Below are positions 46,171-54,172 of a stretch of 64,000 bases of DNA, piece by piece (the first letter of the stretch is position 1; each line of letters begins with the position of its first letter). The position numbers were made by a program, and so were the translations under genes. Source of the stretch: Leptospira ilyithenensis. GTDB lineage: Bacteria; Spirochaetota; Leptospiria; Leptospirales; Leptospiraceae. Where the stretch lies: the NCBI RefSeq assembly GCF_004771005.1, contig NZ_RQHV01000002.1, forward strand, positions 124,001 to 188,000, written 5' to 3'. The notes beneath the pieces were generated by a model. That model did not search any database. It was not told where the DNA came from and saw only the letters and a list, made by a program, of their open reading frames with translations.

Positions 46171-48006
46171 ATGCGAATCCATCCTCCGAAAGATGCATTT
46201 TTATCTATCACCTCCAAAGAAATGATTGGAAGGGCGTCCGGTATTATACTTCAGAAAGAAGCATTGGTGATTATGAAAGCGATCGAGGCTCTTTCCACGA
46301 AAGACCAAATCGAAAAAGGAGCACTTTTCCAAATCAACGAATCTTCGGTAGAAAAGTTAAAGATATCTTTGGAAGTATCCATTGAACATCTTTGGGAGTT
46401 GATCGATTATGGAATCGTTACACAACTTTTCGAGATTCGTTACAATCATGGATTAGGTTCGATCGACATATATCCGTTTTGTGTCTCTGTCCCTGACGGA
46501 CTTTCTATTGAAGACACGTTTCATTGTTTGCTTAAAAAATCTTCCGATGCGATTAAAAAGTATGCAATTGATAAGAAACAATTGGGAGAAGAAGACTGGA
46601 GATCCATTTTAATAAAAATCTCCGATCCGCAATTTATAAAAGAGGCAACTAACGGAGATGATATTGATCATCTGCTATTGCCGAAAGAATTTCCTTATCC
46701 TCCTTCGCCGATCATGCTTAGAAAGTCGAAGGAATTGCTTTTAGAAGAGTTGGATGCCGAGACTAGACTCATCGTTCTTCCCAGCATAGGAATTTTTTCC
46801 ATTCTTGATAGCCAGGCACAACATTTCATTTCGATTGCGAATGAATTGTTTTTGGCAAAGGTTGAACCGATTGCCAGATCATTTGATCCGGGCTTACGGG
46901 ATCGTATTGACGAGATGAATGCCGAAATTAAAGAATCGCAAGCTTTCTCGGGCAATCAAGAGATTGAAATCATTAAAAAACGGATGAACGTTTATCTTGC
47001 TTATGAAGAGATTTTAAAGGAGAAAGGTTATTTCCTCATAGTCAAAGTAATTCGAAAATTATGCGATATCGCTTCTATTTATCAGGAGAAAAGCCAAAGA
47101 ACGGAATTGGATAAATTATTGAAAGTTTATCTGACAATGCTTGAAAGCACTTTCGATTTCGATTCCAGACTGCTTCGCATCAACCTGGAAAAAGATACTA
47201 AAAACGATATGACCATTGTAGAGCAATTAAGGAAGAATCCGAATGTTCTTTCGGCGGAGTGGTTGGACTCCGAAGCAAAGATGGCTATTTTTGCTTTAAA
47301 TAACATTGCCAGTCTCAAAGAGATCAATTCGCTTATTTACGAAAACTATCGTTTTACTACGGAATATATACTATATTTTAAGGCCCTCGTTGAAGCCAAT
47401 GAGGTCGATGTAAAACCGATTTTTAAAGACGAAAATTTTGTGAAAATATACGGAAGAAATTTACAATCGGTATATTTTCATTATATTCCCTGGTTTTATA
47501 AATTATTTTATATTTTGGGCGTTACTCCTATTGTTAATAGTGGTTATGCGAAGGCGAAATCCATAATCACCTATGCTCAGATGGATCGTCAGTTTCAATA
47601 TGAAAAAAGAAGGGAAAGTTTCTTCAGAAAGAAACTAAAAGAACGCGAAGAAAAAATCGAGAAAGATAAAAAAATCCAGAACAAAAGAGTACTTATCCAG
47701 GCCATTGAAGAAGCGTTTTTCAGCAAACGGATTCCTCCTACCGTAGAATGGATTCAAGCGAATTATCCTATCTTCAATTTGGAATTATTGGAAAAGATGA
47801 TGCCTGATTTTGCTTTTCTCAAATTTCCGAATAAACCGCTTGCAGATGACACAATCATTTCTTTTCCAGATTCGGCAGAGTTTGAAGCTAAGAATGCGAA
47901 GCTAAAGGGACTATTGAACCGTTGGATACGAAGAGAAGAAGCGTTCGAAGAAAAATACGAATCCAAATTAGTTGAGATTCGTAATGCGATTCATTCCGTA
48001 CGTTGA
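46171..48006 (+). CDS. Large cytoplasmic protein of unknown function
   Basis: A 611-residue protein with no signal peptide or clear membrane helix. It begins MRIHPPKDAFLSITSKEMIG, is mainly helical and highly charged, and has a strong basic coiled coil near residues 485-520 (KKLKEREEKIEKDKKIQNKR). I recognise no domain. It is the last gene of the efp-mtnB-SDR-SDR unit, three bases after the second SDR, and its end is close to the convergent corA gene. It may be specific to spirochaetes. Confidence 0.75.
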   Translation: MRIHPPKDAFLSITSKEMIGRASGIILQKEALVIMKAIEALSTKDQIEKGALFQINESSVEKLKISLEVSIEHLWELIDYGIVTQLFEIRYNHGLGSIDIYPFCVSVPDGLSIEDTFHCLLKKSSDAIKKYAIDKKQLGEEDWRSILIKISDPQFIKEATNGDDIDHLLLPKEFPYPPSPIMLRKSKELLLEELDAETRLIVLPSIGIFSILDSQAQHFISIANELFLAKVEPIARSFDPGLRDRIDEMNAEIKESQAFSGNQEIEIIKKRMNVYLAYEEILKEKGYFLIVKVIRKLCDIASIYQEKSQRTELDKLLKVYLTMLESTFDFDSRLLRINLEKDTKNDMTIVEQLRKNPNVLSAEWLDSEAKMAIFALNNIASLKEINSLIYENYRFTTEYILYFKALVEANEVDVKPIFKDENFVKIYGRNLQSVYFHYIPWFYKLFYILGVTPIVNSGYAKAKSIITYAQMDRQFQYEKRRESFFRKKLKEREEKIEKDKKIQNKRVLIQAIEEAFFSKRIPPTVEWIQANYPIFNLELLEKMMPDFAFLKFPNKPLADDTIISFPDSAEFEAKNAKLKGLLNRWIRREEAFEEKYESKLVEIRNAIHSVR

Positions 48007-48012
48007 ACCGGA

Positions 48013-48969
48013 TCAAAACCATTTTTTGAATCTAAAATACAAATACATTGTAATTCCCGTACCTATCATCAGCACCAAAGAATAAAAATATCCCCATTCC
48101 CAATCCAGAGAAGGAATGTGTTTAAAGTTCATTCCGAATATTCCGGCGATAAGAGACATCGGCAACATGATCGCAGTCATAATCGTAAGTGTTTTCATAA
48201 TCTCGTTTGTTTTTCTACTGGAGATTGCGATATGAGCTTCCAGGGCCGACGAAATGGACTCTATGTTGCTATCAACTAACTCCAGTATTTTGATAGAGTG
48301 GTCCCTTACGTCCCGAAAGAAAGCGTCTGCTTCATCACTGAAAAAACTGCTTTTGATGGCTTCCACATGTTCCAAAACTTCTTTGTTTTGAATCAGCCAT
48401 TTTTTCATGCTTTGCAGACTTCCCCGCAAGCTGTAAACATAGTTGATATCCAGTCTTCTTGTGTTATTGAATATTTGATCTTCCAAATGTTCTATCTTCT
48501 CTTCAATCTTTTGGACGATTGCCAGAGTATGATCCGTCTCTATATCTAAAATCTTATGAACGATGAATTCGTAACCTTGCGCCAAAATGCGATGATTTGC
48601 TTTCCAGTTTTCAATTAAATCGCTGATCGTTTCGCGATAATCAAGAGTGAGCGAGATGATTTGATTTTTCGTGAGAATAAAATTGAAATTCCGCGAAACA
48701 ATCTGGTTTTTATCCAAATGAAATCCTTTATAAATAAAAAAGATGTAATTCGGAAATTTTTCCAACTTGATTCTACTGTTTGGGTTGAGTATGTCTTCGA
48801 TGGTAAGGGGATGGATCTTGTGTTTGCGGAATAACAGTGTGAGTTGCTGTTCGTTTTCCGCCGTTATGTGGATCCAATGTTTTCCTCCTTTGGACAGAGG
48901 TAGAGGCTTATTGGGAAGAATTTCTTCCTTTGTGGAAGGTGAAAGAATGTAATTCAGTATACTCGCCAT
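48013..48969 (-). CDS. corA: CorA-type magnesium/cobalt transporter
   Basis: A 318-residue CorA: a large cytoplasmic domain, then two C-terminal helices with the channel signature GIFGMNF in the loop and a basic tail (FRFKKWF). The segment EDQIFNNTRRLDINYVYSLR is typical of the long stalk helix. CorA pentamers conduct Mg2+ and other divalent ions. It is 3 bases downstream of the M61 peptidase gene and converges with the 611-residue unknown gene. Confidence 0.93.
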   Translation of the reverse strand: MASILNYILSPSTKEEILPNKPLPLSKGGKHWIHITAENEQQLTLLFRKHKIHPLTIEDILNPNSRIKLEKFPNYIFFIYKGFHLDKNQIVSRNFNFILTKNQIISLTLDYRETISDLIENWKANHRILAQGYEFIVHKILDIETDHTLAIVQKIEEKIEHLEDQIFNNTRRLDINYVYSLRGSLQSMKKWLIQNKEVLEHVEAIKSSFFSDEADAFFRDVRDHSIKILELVDSNIESISSALEAHIAISSRKTNEIMKTLTIMTAIMLPMSLIAGIFGMNFKHIPSLDWEWGYFYSLVLMIGTGITMYLYFRFKKWF

Positions 48970-48972
48970 TTA

Positions 48973-50748
48973 TTAGCTCACTCCGAAAAATGAATTTTGA
49001 ATTTGTTTGATTTCGGGTGGGACGATACTGCTAAAAGAAAGTTTTTTGTTTTTATAACTTCCTCCCACTTCCATAACGATTTCTTTCGTTTTTCCGTATC
49101 TGGACAGAAGTACTACTATCTTCTCTTTCGGTTGAAATTGTTTTTCCAATTTTTGGAAGCCGGAATGGTTCATTCGTTTTCCGTTGATCGCTATGATTTC
49201 ATCTTCCAATTGAATATCCGGAGTTATGATATCCTTTCCGTGAATGATTTTCTGAACAAAGACGTTTCCGTTCTTTTCTTTGATTCGAAATCCCAGGTCC
49301 GAACTCCAATCGGAGTCCGTTCGGAAAACACCGATCCATTTTAAATATTCTTCTACGGGAATCCTTGCGGGTTTGATCAAATAGGTGTCGAATTCCGGTT
49401 TTAAATCCACTCCTGTCGCTTCAAAAGCCGTATCAAAAAACTCCTGTTTGGTGAATCCTCTTTTCTTTTCGATATGAAATTTTTTGTACAAAGCCAGCAT
49501 GATACTCTGAAAGGAATTCAATCCGTCGGTTTCCTTTCGAATGAACAGTTCCATGCACAAAACAAGGACTCCTCCCTTTGTATAATAAGAGATATTCAGA
49601 TTATGGCTATTCGCATTTCTTTTGTAAAATTTGTTCCAAGCTGTAAAGGAAGATTCCTCCAAACTCATCCATTCTTCCGCGTTCGTTTCATCTAGTGCAA
49701 AAATATCAGTTTGGATTTTGTTTAGGTAATCTTCTTTTGTAATGAAACCGGAGAGATAGAGAAAATAGATATCGTAAAAACTGGTAATTCCTTCCGCGAT
49801 CCAAAGTTCTTTTGTTAGGTTTGGCCTTTGATAGTCGAAAGGTCCGAGTGCAATAGGTCTAATCCGTTTGATATTCCAAAGATGAAAGTATTCGTGAGCT
49901 AATAATTCCAAAAGACGTTTGTATTCCTCTTCGTCATGGATCTGATCAGGGCTGAAAAAATTAATACTGGAAGCCCTATGTTCCAATCCTCCGTATGCAT
50001 TTTGGCTCAGATTCAAAACAAAAAGATAATATGGATTCGGGTTGTCCCCCATCCAAGTGATTTCCGTAGATGTTATTTGCTTTAGATCTTTTGCTAATTT
50101 TTCTTTAAAAGAATAGGGCACATCCCCTTCAATCAGAAGTTCGTGCTGGCAGGACTCCACCTCAAAGAAGACGGAGTTTTTGTTTGTTAGATGGAAAGGA
50201 GAATCGAACAATTCGTCAAAATCATTTGCATGAAAGGAATATGGGGAATTGTTTTTAGGAAGCGACGTATACACATTGGAAAATATTTCCGAAACCTGAA
50301 ATTGGACATCTGCAGGCTGCGACAATCCGTTCTCAGGATAAAGAAAAAAACCGGCAGGGTTGATAAATCCAAACTCAGTGTCCAAATAATTTGTTCTGAC
50401 CGTATAATCTTCAAATGCATATATGGTATAGGAAACAGTAACTGATTTTTTTTCGGAAAAGACTTTCCACTGATTTAAATCCGTCTGTTCCCAACGAACG
50501 GGTTCTTTTGTTTTCGAATTAACGGCGCCAAATTTATGTAAGTGGGTAGAATAATCCCTGATCATATAGGAGCCCGGTGTCCAAGCAGGCAAAACAAGAT
50601 TTATCTCTTCTTTATCGGATTCTATCCTGAGGTTTACTTCATAGTAATGTTTGTGTAAGTCCTTGATTTTTACTAAAAAGGAAAATTCTTCCTTGGACTC
50701 TTTTTCTTTTTCCACTGGAACCGGATTTGATTTTTTTTCCTTTGCCAT
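48973..50748 (-). CDS. M61-family aminopeptidase with PDZ domain
   Basis: A 591-residue metallopeptidase of the glycyl-aminopeptidase type. An N-terminal beta domain (about 1-190) includes LPAWTPGSYMIRDYS, the family's exopeptidase-associated region. The catalytic zinc motif is AHEYFHLWNIKRIRP with the third ligand Glu in WIAEGITSFYD. A C-terminal PDZ-like part has SDLGFRIKEKNGNVFVQKI and EDEIIAINGKRM. No signal peptide is visible. It is upstream of corA and probably co-transcribed with it. Confidence 0.88.
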   Translation of the reverse strand: MAKEKKSNPVPVEKEKESKEEFSFLVKIKDLHKHYYEVNLRIESDKEEINLVLPAWTPGSYMIRDYSTHLHKFGAVNSKTKEPVRWEQTDLNQWKVFSEKKSVTVSYTIYAFEDYTVRTNYLDTEFGFINPAGFFLYPENGLSQPADVQFQVSEIFSNVYTSLPKNNSPYSFHANDFDELFDSPFHLTNKNSVFFEVESCQHELLIEGDVPYSFKEKLAKDLKQITSTEITWMGDNPNPYYLFVLNLSQNAYGGLEHRASSINFFSPDQIHDEEEYKRLLELLAHEYFHLWNIKRIRPIALGPFDYQRPNLTKELWIAEGITSFYDIYFLYLSGFITKEDYLNKIQTDIFALDETNAEEWMSLEESSFTAWNKFYKRNANSHNLNISYYTKGGVLVLCMELFIRKETDGLNSFQSIMLALYKKFHIEKKRGFTKQEFFDTAFEATGVDLKPEFDTYLIKPARIPVEEYLKWIGVFRTDSDWSSDLGFRIKEKNGNVFVQKIIHGKDIITPDIQLEDEIIAINGKRMNHSGFQKLEKQFQPKEKIVVLLSRYGKTKEIVMEVGGSYKNKKLSFSSIVPPEIKQIQNSFFGVS

Positions 50749-50887
50749 TTAGTGCAATGTTTATGTAATTTTCCCATTTTGCCAAATGTTTTCTTGATAC
50801 TGAAAACCGTTTATAATTTAAACTTTTGCAACACGTCCTCCAATCTTAAACTAATATTTGTCATGTGAGAAGAGTTTCCGGTCATTC

Positions 50888-51232
50888 CTATAAATGCAAA
50901 GGATCGGGGAAACTGCTGAGACCTAGTTTATTCCCGTCAGGATCCGAAAAATAAATTGTGAATTCGGTTCTTTCCCGGATGGAGACTGAATTTAGAAATG
51001 ATTTCCAATTTAGCCAATTCTTTTCCTTGTAAAGAAAAACCAGAGCGCGGGGAGATTCTTTTTCTCCCTCTTCTATCATAAGAATCGTATCTGAAATTTG
51101 AAACCAAACGGACCGGATTCTTTCGGAATCCGAATATAGGTTTTCTTTTAAAAACACACAATCGGGGATTTTTTTGTAAAAATCTCCCAGATCCCGAACA
51201 GACTTAGTACCAATCGCAATGTGATGTATCAT
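50888..51232 (-). CDS. VOC (glyoxalase/bleomycin-resistance) superfamily protein
   Basis: I start at the ATG at 51232 (MIHHIAIGTKSVRDLGDFYK), giving 114 residues, the size of a single VOC domain. Metal-site positions are His in HHIAIGT and Glu/Asp in the region EFTIYFSDPDGNKLGL, the family's typical C-terminal strand. The reaction is unknown. It is divergent from the small lipoprotein at 51299, 66 bases between starts. Confidence 0.8.
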   Translation of the reverse strand: MIHHIAIGTKSVRDLGDFYKKIPDCVFLKENLYSDSERIRSVWFQISDTILMIEEGEKESPRALVFLYKEKNWLNWKSFLNSVSIRERTEFTIYFSDPDGNKLGLSSFPDPLHL

Positions 51233-51298
51233 TTTTTTGTTTTCAAATCCATTTCCTTGAAGGATTGTATCAAGAAACATAAATCCTTGGAGATTTTC

Positions 51299-51577
51299 AT
51301 GAAAAAATTACTTGTTTTTGCTCTCTTTTTGGGCCTTTCGCTCACAAATTGTAAATCGAAAGTTTACTCTCAAGAAGAATGCGATGCGGCTCTTACTTCA
51401 GCTTTCGTAGCAATTGAAGAAGAAGCAAAAAAGAACCCGCAAGCAGCACCGTTACTTGCAGGATTACAACAAGGCAAGATTAAAATGGTTGAGCAGTGTA
51501 TGGAAGGAAAATTCGATCCAAACTGTTTGAAAAGTTCCCCAGGTCTTGCAGGCATTATGGGTTGTGTAAAAAAATAA
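51299..51577 (+). CDS. Small cysteine-containing lipoprotein (TIGR04454-like)
   Basis: I start at the ATG at 51299, which has a TTGGAG Shine-Dalgarno, giving 92 residues. The leader MKKLLVFALFLGLSLTNC gives lipidated Cys18. The mature part is helical with Cys residues at EECDAAL, VEQCMEGKFDPNCLK and GIMGCVKK; this spacing resembles the TIGR04454 lipoprotein family that I associate with Leptospira. The role is unknown. A hairpin follows the stop. Confidence 0.8.
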   Translation: MKKLLVFALFLGLSLTNCKSKVYSQEECDAALTSAFVAIEEEAKKNPQAAPLLAGLQQGKIKMVEQCMEGKFDPNCLKSSPGLAGIMGCVKK

Positions 51578-51587
51578 CCTGATTTCT

Positions 51588-51616
51588 GTGACCTCTAGGC
51601 TTCGCCTCGAGGTCAC
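51588..51616. terminator. Convergent hairpin, possible bidirectional terminator
   Basis: A 13-base stem with two mismatches (GTGACCTCTAGGC, loop TTC, GCCTCGAGGTCAC) lies between two convergent genes. It includes the stop codon of the minus-strand gene (51613-51615). The right flank is CT-rich (TTCTCTTCTTCC), giving a weak T-tract for plus-strand transcripts. It could serve both genes. Confidence 0.55.
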
Positions 51617-51894
51617 TTCTCTTCTTCCTCTAAAATAAAGCCTTCGGGCTCCAAATAACATCCGTGCAAACGATACGGCCCCGACTCATAAAAAAAGATT
51701 TTCTGAGCATACTGTTTTCCCTGCAATATGCATCTTTTGCATAGATAGGGAAGGATGGCCCAATCTTCACATTCTTCCGGGCGAAAGGCAGGCCAAACTC
51801 TCAGAAGAGGTTTGGAAATTTCTTCTTCTTTTGCCATATGATCTGTCACAGACCCGAAAGTACATAGAAGAAAGATGATCCAAATTCGTTTCAT
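51613..51894 (-). CDS. Small exported cysteine-rich protein
   Basis: I start at the ATG at 51894 (MKRIWIIFLLCTFGSVTDH), giving 93 residues with an N-terminal hydrophobic signal. The mature part has five Cys (RPEECEDW, YLCKRCIL, HGCYLE) that could form disulfides or bind metal, and ends in an acidic EEEEK. I recognise no family. It is divergent from the DMT transporter, 48 bases between starts. Confidence 0.65.
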   Translation of the reverse strand: MKRIWIIFLLCTFGSVTDHMAKEEEISKPLLRVWPAFRPEECEDWAILPYLCKRCILQGKQYAQKIFFYESGPYRLHGCYLEPEGFILEEEEK

Positions 51895-51942
51895 TCTATT
51901 TAATGTATCGGGGAAATCACCCGTTTCCAGCATGGAACTATC

Positions 51943-52869
51943 ATGGATTGGAACTTAAAAATAAAAAAAGAAGCGCAAGGAGCAATTCTCGTTCTTATAG
52001 GAGCGATTCTTTTTTCTGCCAAGGCCGTTGTCGTCAAACTGACTTATCAATATCCTTTGGGCGCACTCACTTCCTTATTTTTCAGAATGTTATTTGCTTT
52101 TCCTTTTTTGATTTGGATTGCATTGTCGGAAGAAAAAAAATTAGGCCCTTCCAAACTAACAAAAAAAGAGTGGTTCTCCGTATTTTTTATGGGCATTGTG
52201 GGGTATTATCTTGCCAGCTTATTTGATTTTTTAGGGTTACAATACATCACTGCAGGACTGGAAAGAATCATTCTTTTCGTTTATCCTACGTTAGTTGTTA
52301 TCCTGTCTTTTTTATTTTTGAAAAAGAAAATCCGTTCCAGGGAAATATTTGCGCTTTTACTCACTTACGCCGGTGTTGCCATCGCATACAGTCAGGACTT
52401 GAAAGTAGGAGCAGCCGAGGATGTTTCTCTCGGTGCATTTTTTATTCTATTGAGTGCATTGACATATGCAATCTATCTGATGGGGACAGGATCGTTGATT
52501 CCGAAATTGGGGGCAAAACGATACACTGCCATAGCACTTGCGATTTCATCTTTGGCGGTATTCATTCATTTTGCGCTTTTTGGAAAGTGGGAAGAGTTAA
52601 ATCAGCCTTTGTCTCTTTATCTGCTGACCTTTTTTATGGGAACGGTAAACACTGTTCTCCCCGCAATTTTTGTTTCGGAAGGAATCAAACGGGTGGGTTC
52701 TAAGGAAGCGGCGATCATTGGATCTGTCGGACCTATGTCAACTTTGTTTCTAGCATATTGGTTTTTGGGCGAAAAGATTACTTTTTTCCACACAATAGGT
52801 ACATTTTTCGTTTTATTTGGAGTCTTTTGGATTAGCTCTGGAAAAAAAGAAAAAGTTCTGAATGATTAG
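51943..52869 (+). CDS. EamA/DMT-family transporter
   Basis: A 308-residue protein with ten helices in two EamA repeats, beginning AILVLIGAILFSAKAVVVKL and, in the second half, AFFILLSALTYAIYLMGTG. The family exports metabolites such as amino acids or nucleotide precursors. No substrate can be deduced, and the nearby genes give no hint. Confidence 0.87.
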   Translation: MDWNLKIKKEAQGAILVLIGAILFSAKAVVVKLTYQYPLGALTSLFFRMLFAFPFLIWIALSEEKKLGPSKLTKKEWFSVFFMGIVGYYLASLFDFLGLQYITAGLERIILFVYPTLVVILSFLFLKKKIRSREIFALLLTYAGVAIAYSQDLKVGAAEDVSLGAFFILLSALTYAIYLMGTGSLIPKLGAKRYTAIALAISSLAVFIHFALFGKWEELNQPLSLYLLTFFMGTVNTVLPAIFVSEGIKRVGSKEAAIIGSVGPMSTLFLAYWFLGEKITFFHTIGTFFVLFGVFWISSGKKEKVLND

Positions 52870-52953
52870 GAAATAAATTTTCGTTCATTTGTTGATCGAT
52901 GTAGGGGATAATAAAGGCAAAAGCTAGGGTTTTTTGCTAAGGTGCACTAAATT

Positions 52954-54081
52954 ATGAAACGAACCGGATTTATATTTTTAATCGTATTTGGTATTATTCT
53001 AAAAACGCAAAACCTACAAGCTCAATTTACTTGTGAAGGAAAGTCTTGCGCTTATCTGCCCTCCAGCCTCACAAGCCTAACCAACGATACATACTATCGT
53101 TTTCAAAAAGAATATTTGAACGAAGTGATGAAGACGAATACGGAGGCGGGATTTCTTGCCAACCTAGGCGGCTCCATTGTCGGTACGGGTCATGTTAGGC
53201 GATTTCAGGTAGGGGTGGGAGTTTCCGCCGCAGGTTATAAAAAAGACAATATAACCGTAGGCGATACCGGTTTGAAACTACCGGAACTTCCCAACGTAGG
53301 GGGATCGATCATTCCTTCTTTCAATTTGGATTTCAACCTGGGATGGATTCTGGGATTTGACGATCAGCATTATATGCGCAGGTTTTCGGTTTATTTGCAT
53401 GGAGTGAACTCCGCCATTTCTCAAAAACAATTGGAAGGTCTTTCCAATAATAAAAACTACGAAGGTCGCATAACAATTAAAAGTTACGGAGGGATGCTTC
53501 GTTACCAGGTTTTTGAGAAGGTTGGATTTTTAGCCAATGTCATTACATGGAATGGGGTGAACCTCGGAGTCGGGCATCATGTAATGAATGAAAATTTCAG
53601 TCTCAGTTATTTGGAAGGGAAAGCGGCAACGATCGAAACAAACGGCGTAAAAGGAAAGTGGGGTGGTGATACCAATTTTGAATACCAAACAAAAGTTAGA
53701 ACCACACATGTGGATCTTCGCACCGGAATCGGTTTATTCTGGTTTTTAAATGTAATTGTAGGTGGTGGATATAGCTGGAACTCGGGCGATAGTCAGATTT
53801 CTCTTTCCAGAACGGGACCTTTTTTGATCCAAACAGCATCCGCTAGCATCATTGACCTGCCTCGGGAATACCAAAACCAGATCAGTCCCGCTTTACTTTC
53901 TGCAAGTGACTCGGGTACTTTGGGGCTTTCTGCGCACGGCAGCGGCAATTCCAGAAGAAAGATTGGCTATGGGATCGTTGGCTTGGAAATCGACGTATTT
54001 TTGTTTAAAATCATAGCTGAAGGGATCTACGGTGGCCAGGATTTGTATTCGGGGAATCTGGGTGTGAAAGTTTCTTTCTAG
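52954..54081 (+). CDS. Putative surface or outer-membrane protein
   Basis: A 375-residue protein with a signal peptide (IFLIVFGIILKTQNLQAQ). The mature part begins with a Cys pair (FTCEGKSCAYLPSS) and then shows alternating polar/hydrophobic strands of the beta-barrel type (RRFQVGVGVSAAGY, LNFDLGWILGFD-like repeats, GVNLGVGHHVMNE), ending in LGVKVSF with a C-terminal Phe. It recalls Leptospira Lsa36-type surface proteins, but I am not certain of the family. It is transcribed alone, upstream of the receptor genes. Confidence 0.7.
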   Translation: MKRTGFIFLIVFGIILKTQNLQAQFTCEGKSCAYLPSSLTSLTNDTYYRFQKEYLNEVMKTNTEAGFLANLGGSIVGTGHVRRFQVGVGVSAAGYKKDNITVGDTGLKLPELPNVGGSIIPSFNLDFNLGWILGFDDQHYMRRFSVYLHGVNSAISQKQLEGLSNNKNYEGRITIKSYGGMLRYQVFEKVGFLANVITWNGVNLGVGHHVMNENFSLSYLEGKAATIETNGVKGKWGGDTNFEYQTKVRTTHVDLRTGIGLFWFLNVIVGGGYSWNSGDSQISLSRTGPFLIQTASASIIDLPREYQNQISPALLSASDSGTLGLSAHGSGNSRRKIGYGIVGLEIDVFLFKIIAEGIYGGQDLYSGNLGVKVSF

Positions 54082-54172
54082 TTTTTTTATTATTTCCTAT
54101 CCATTATTTTATCTTAAAAATCGTTAAATTTTATTTCCCATTCTCTTTGGATTTAGAGACTGGGAAGTAAGT

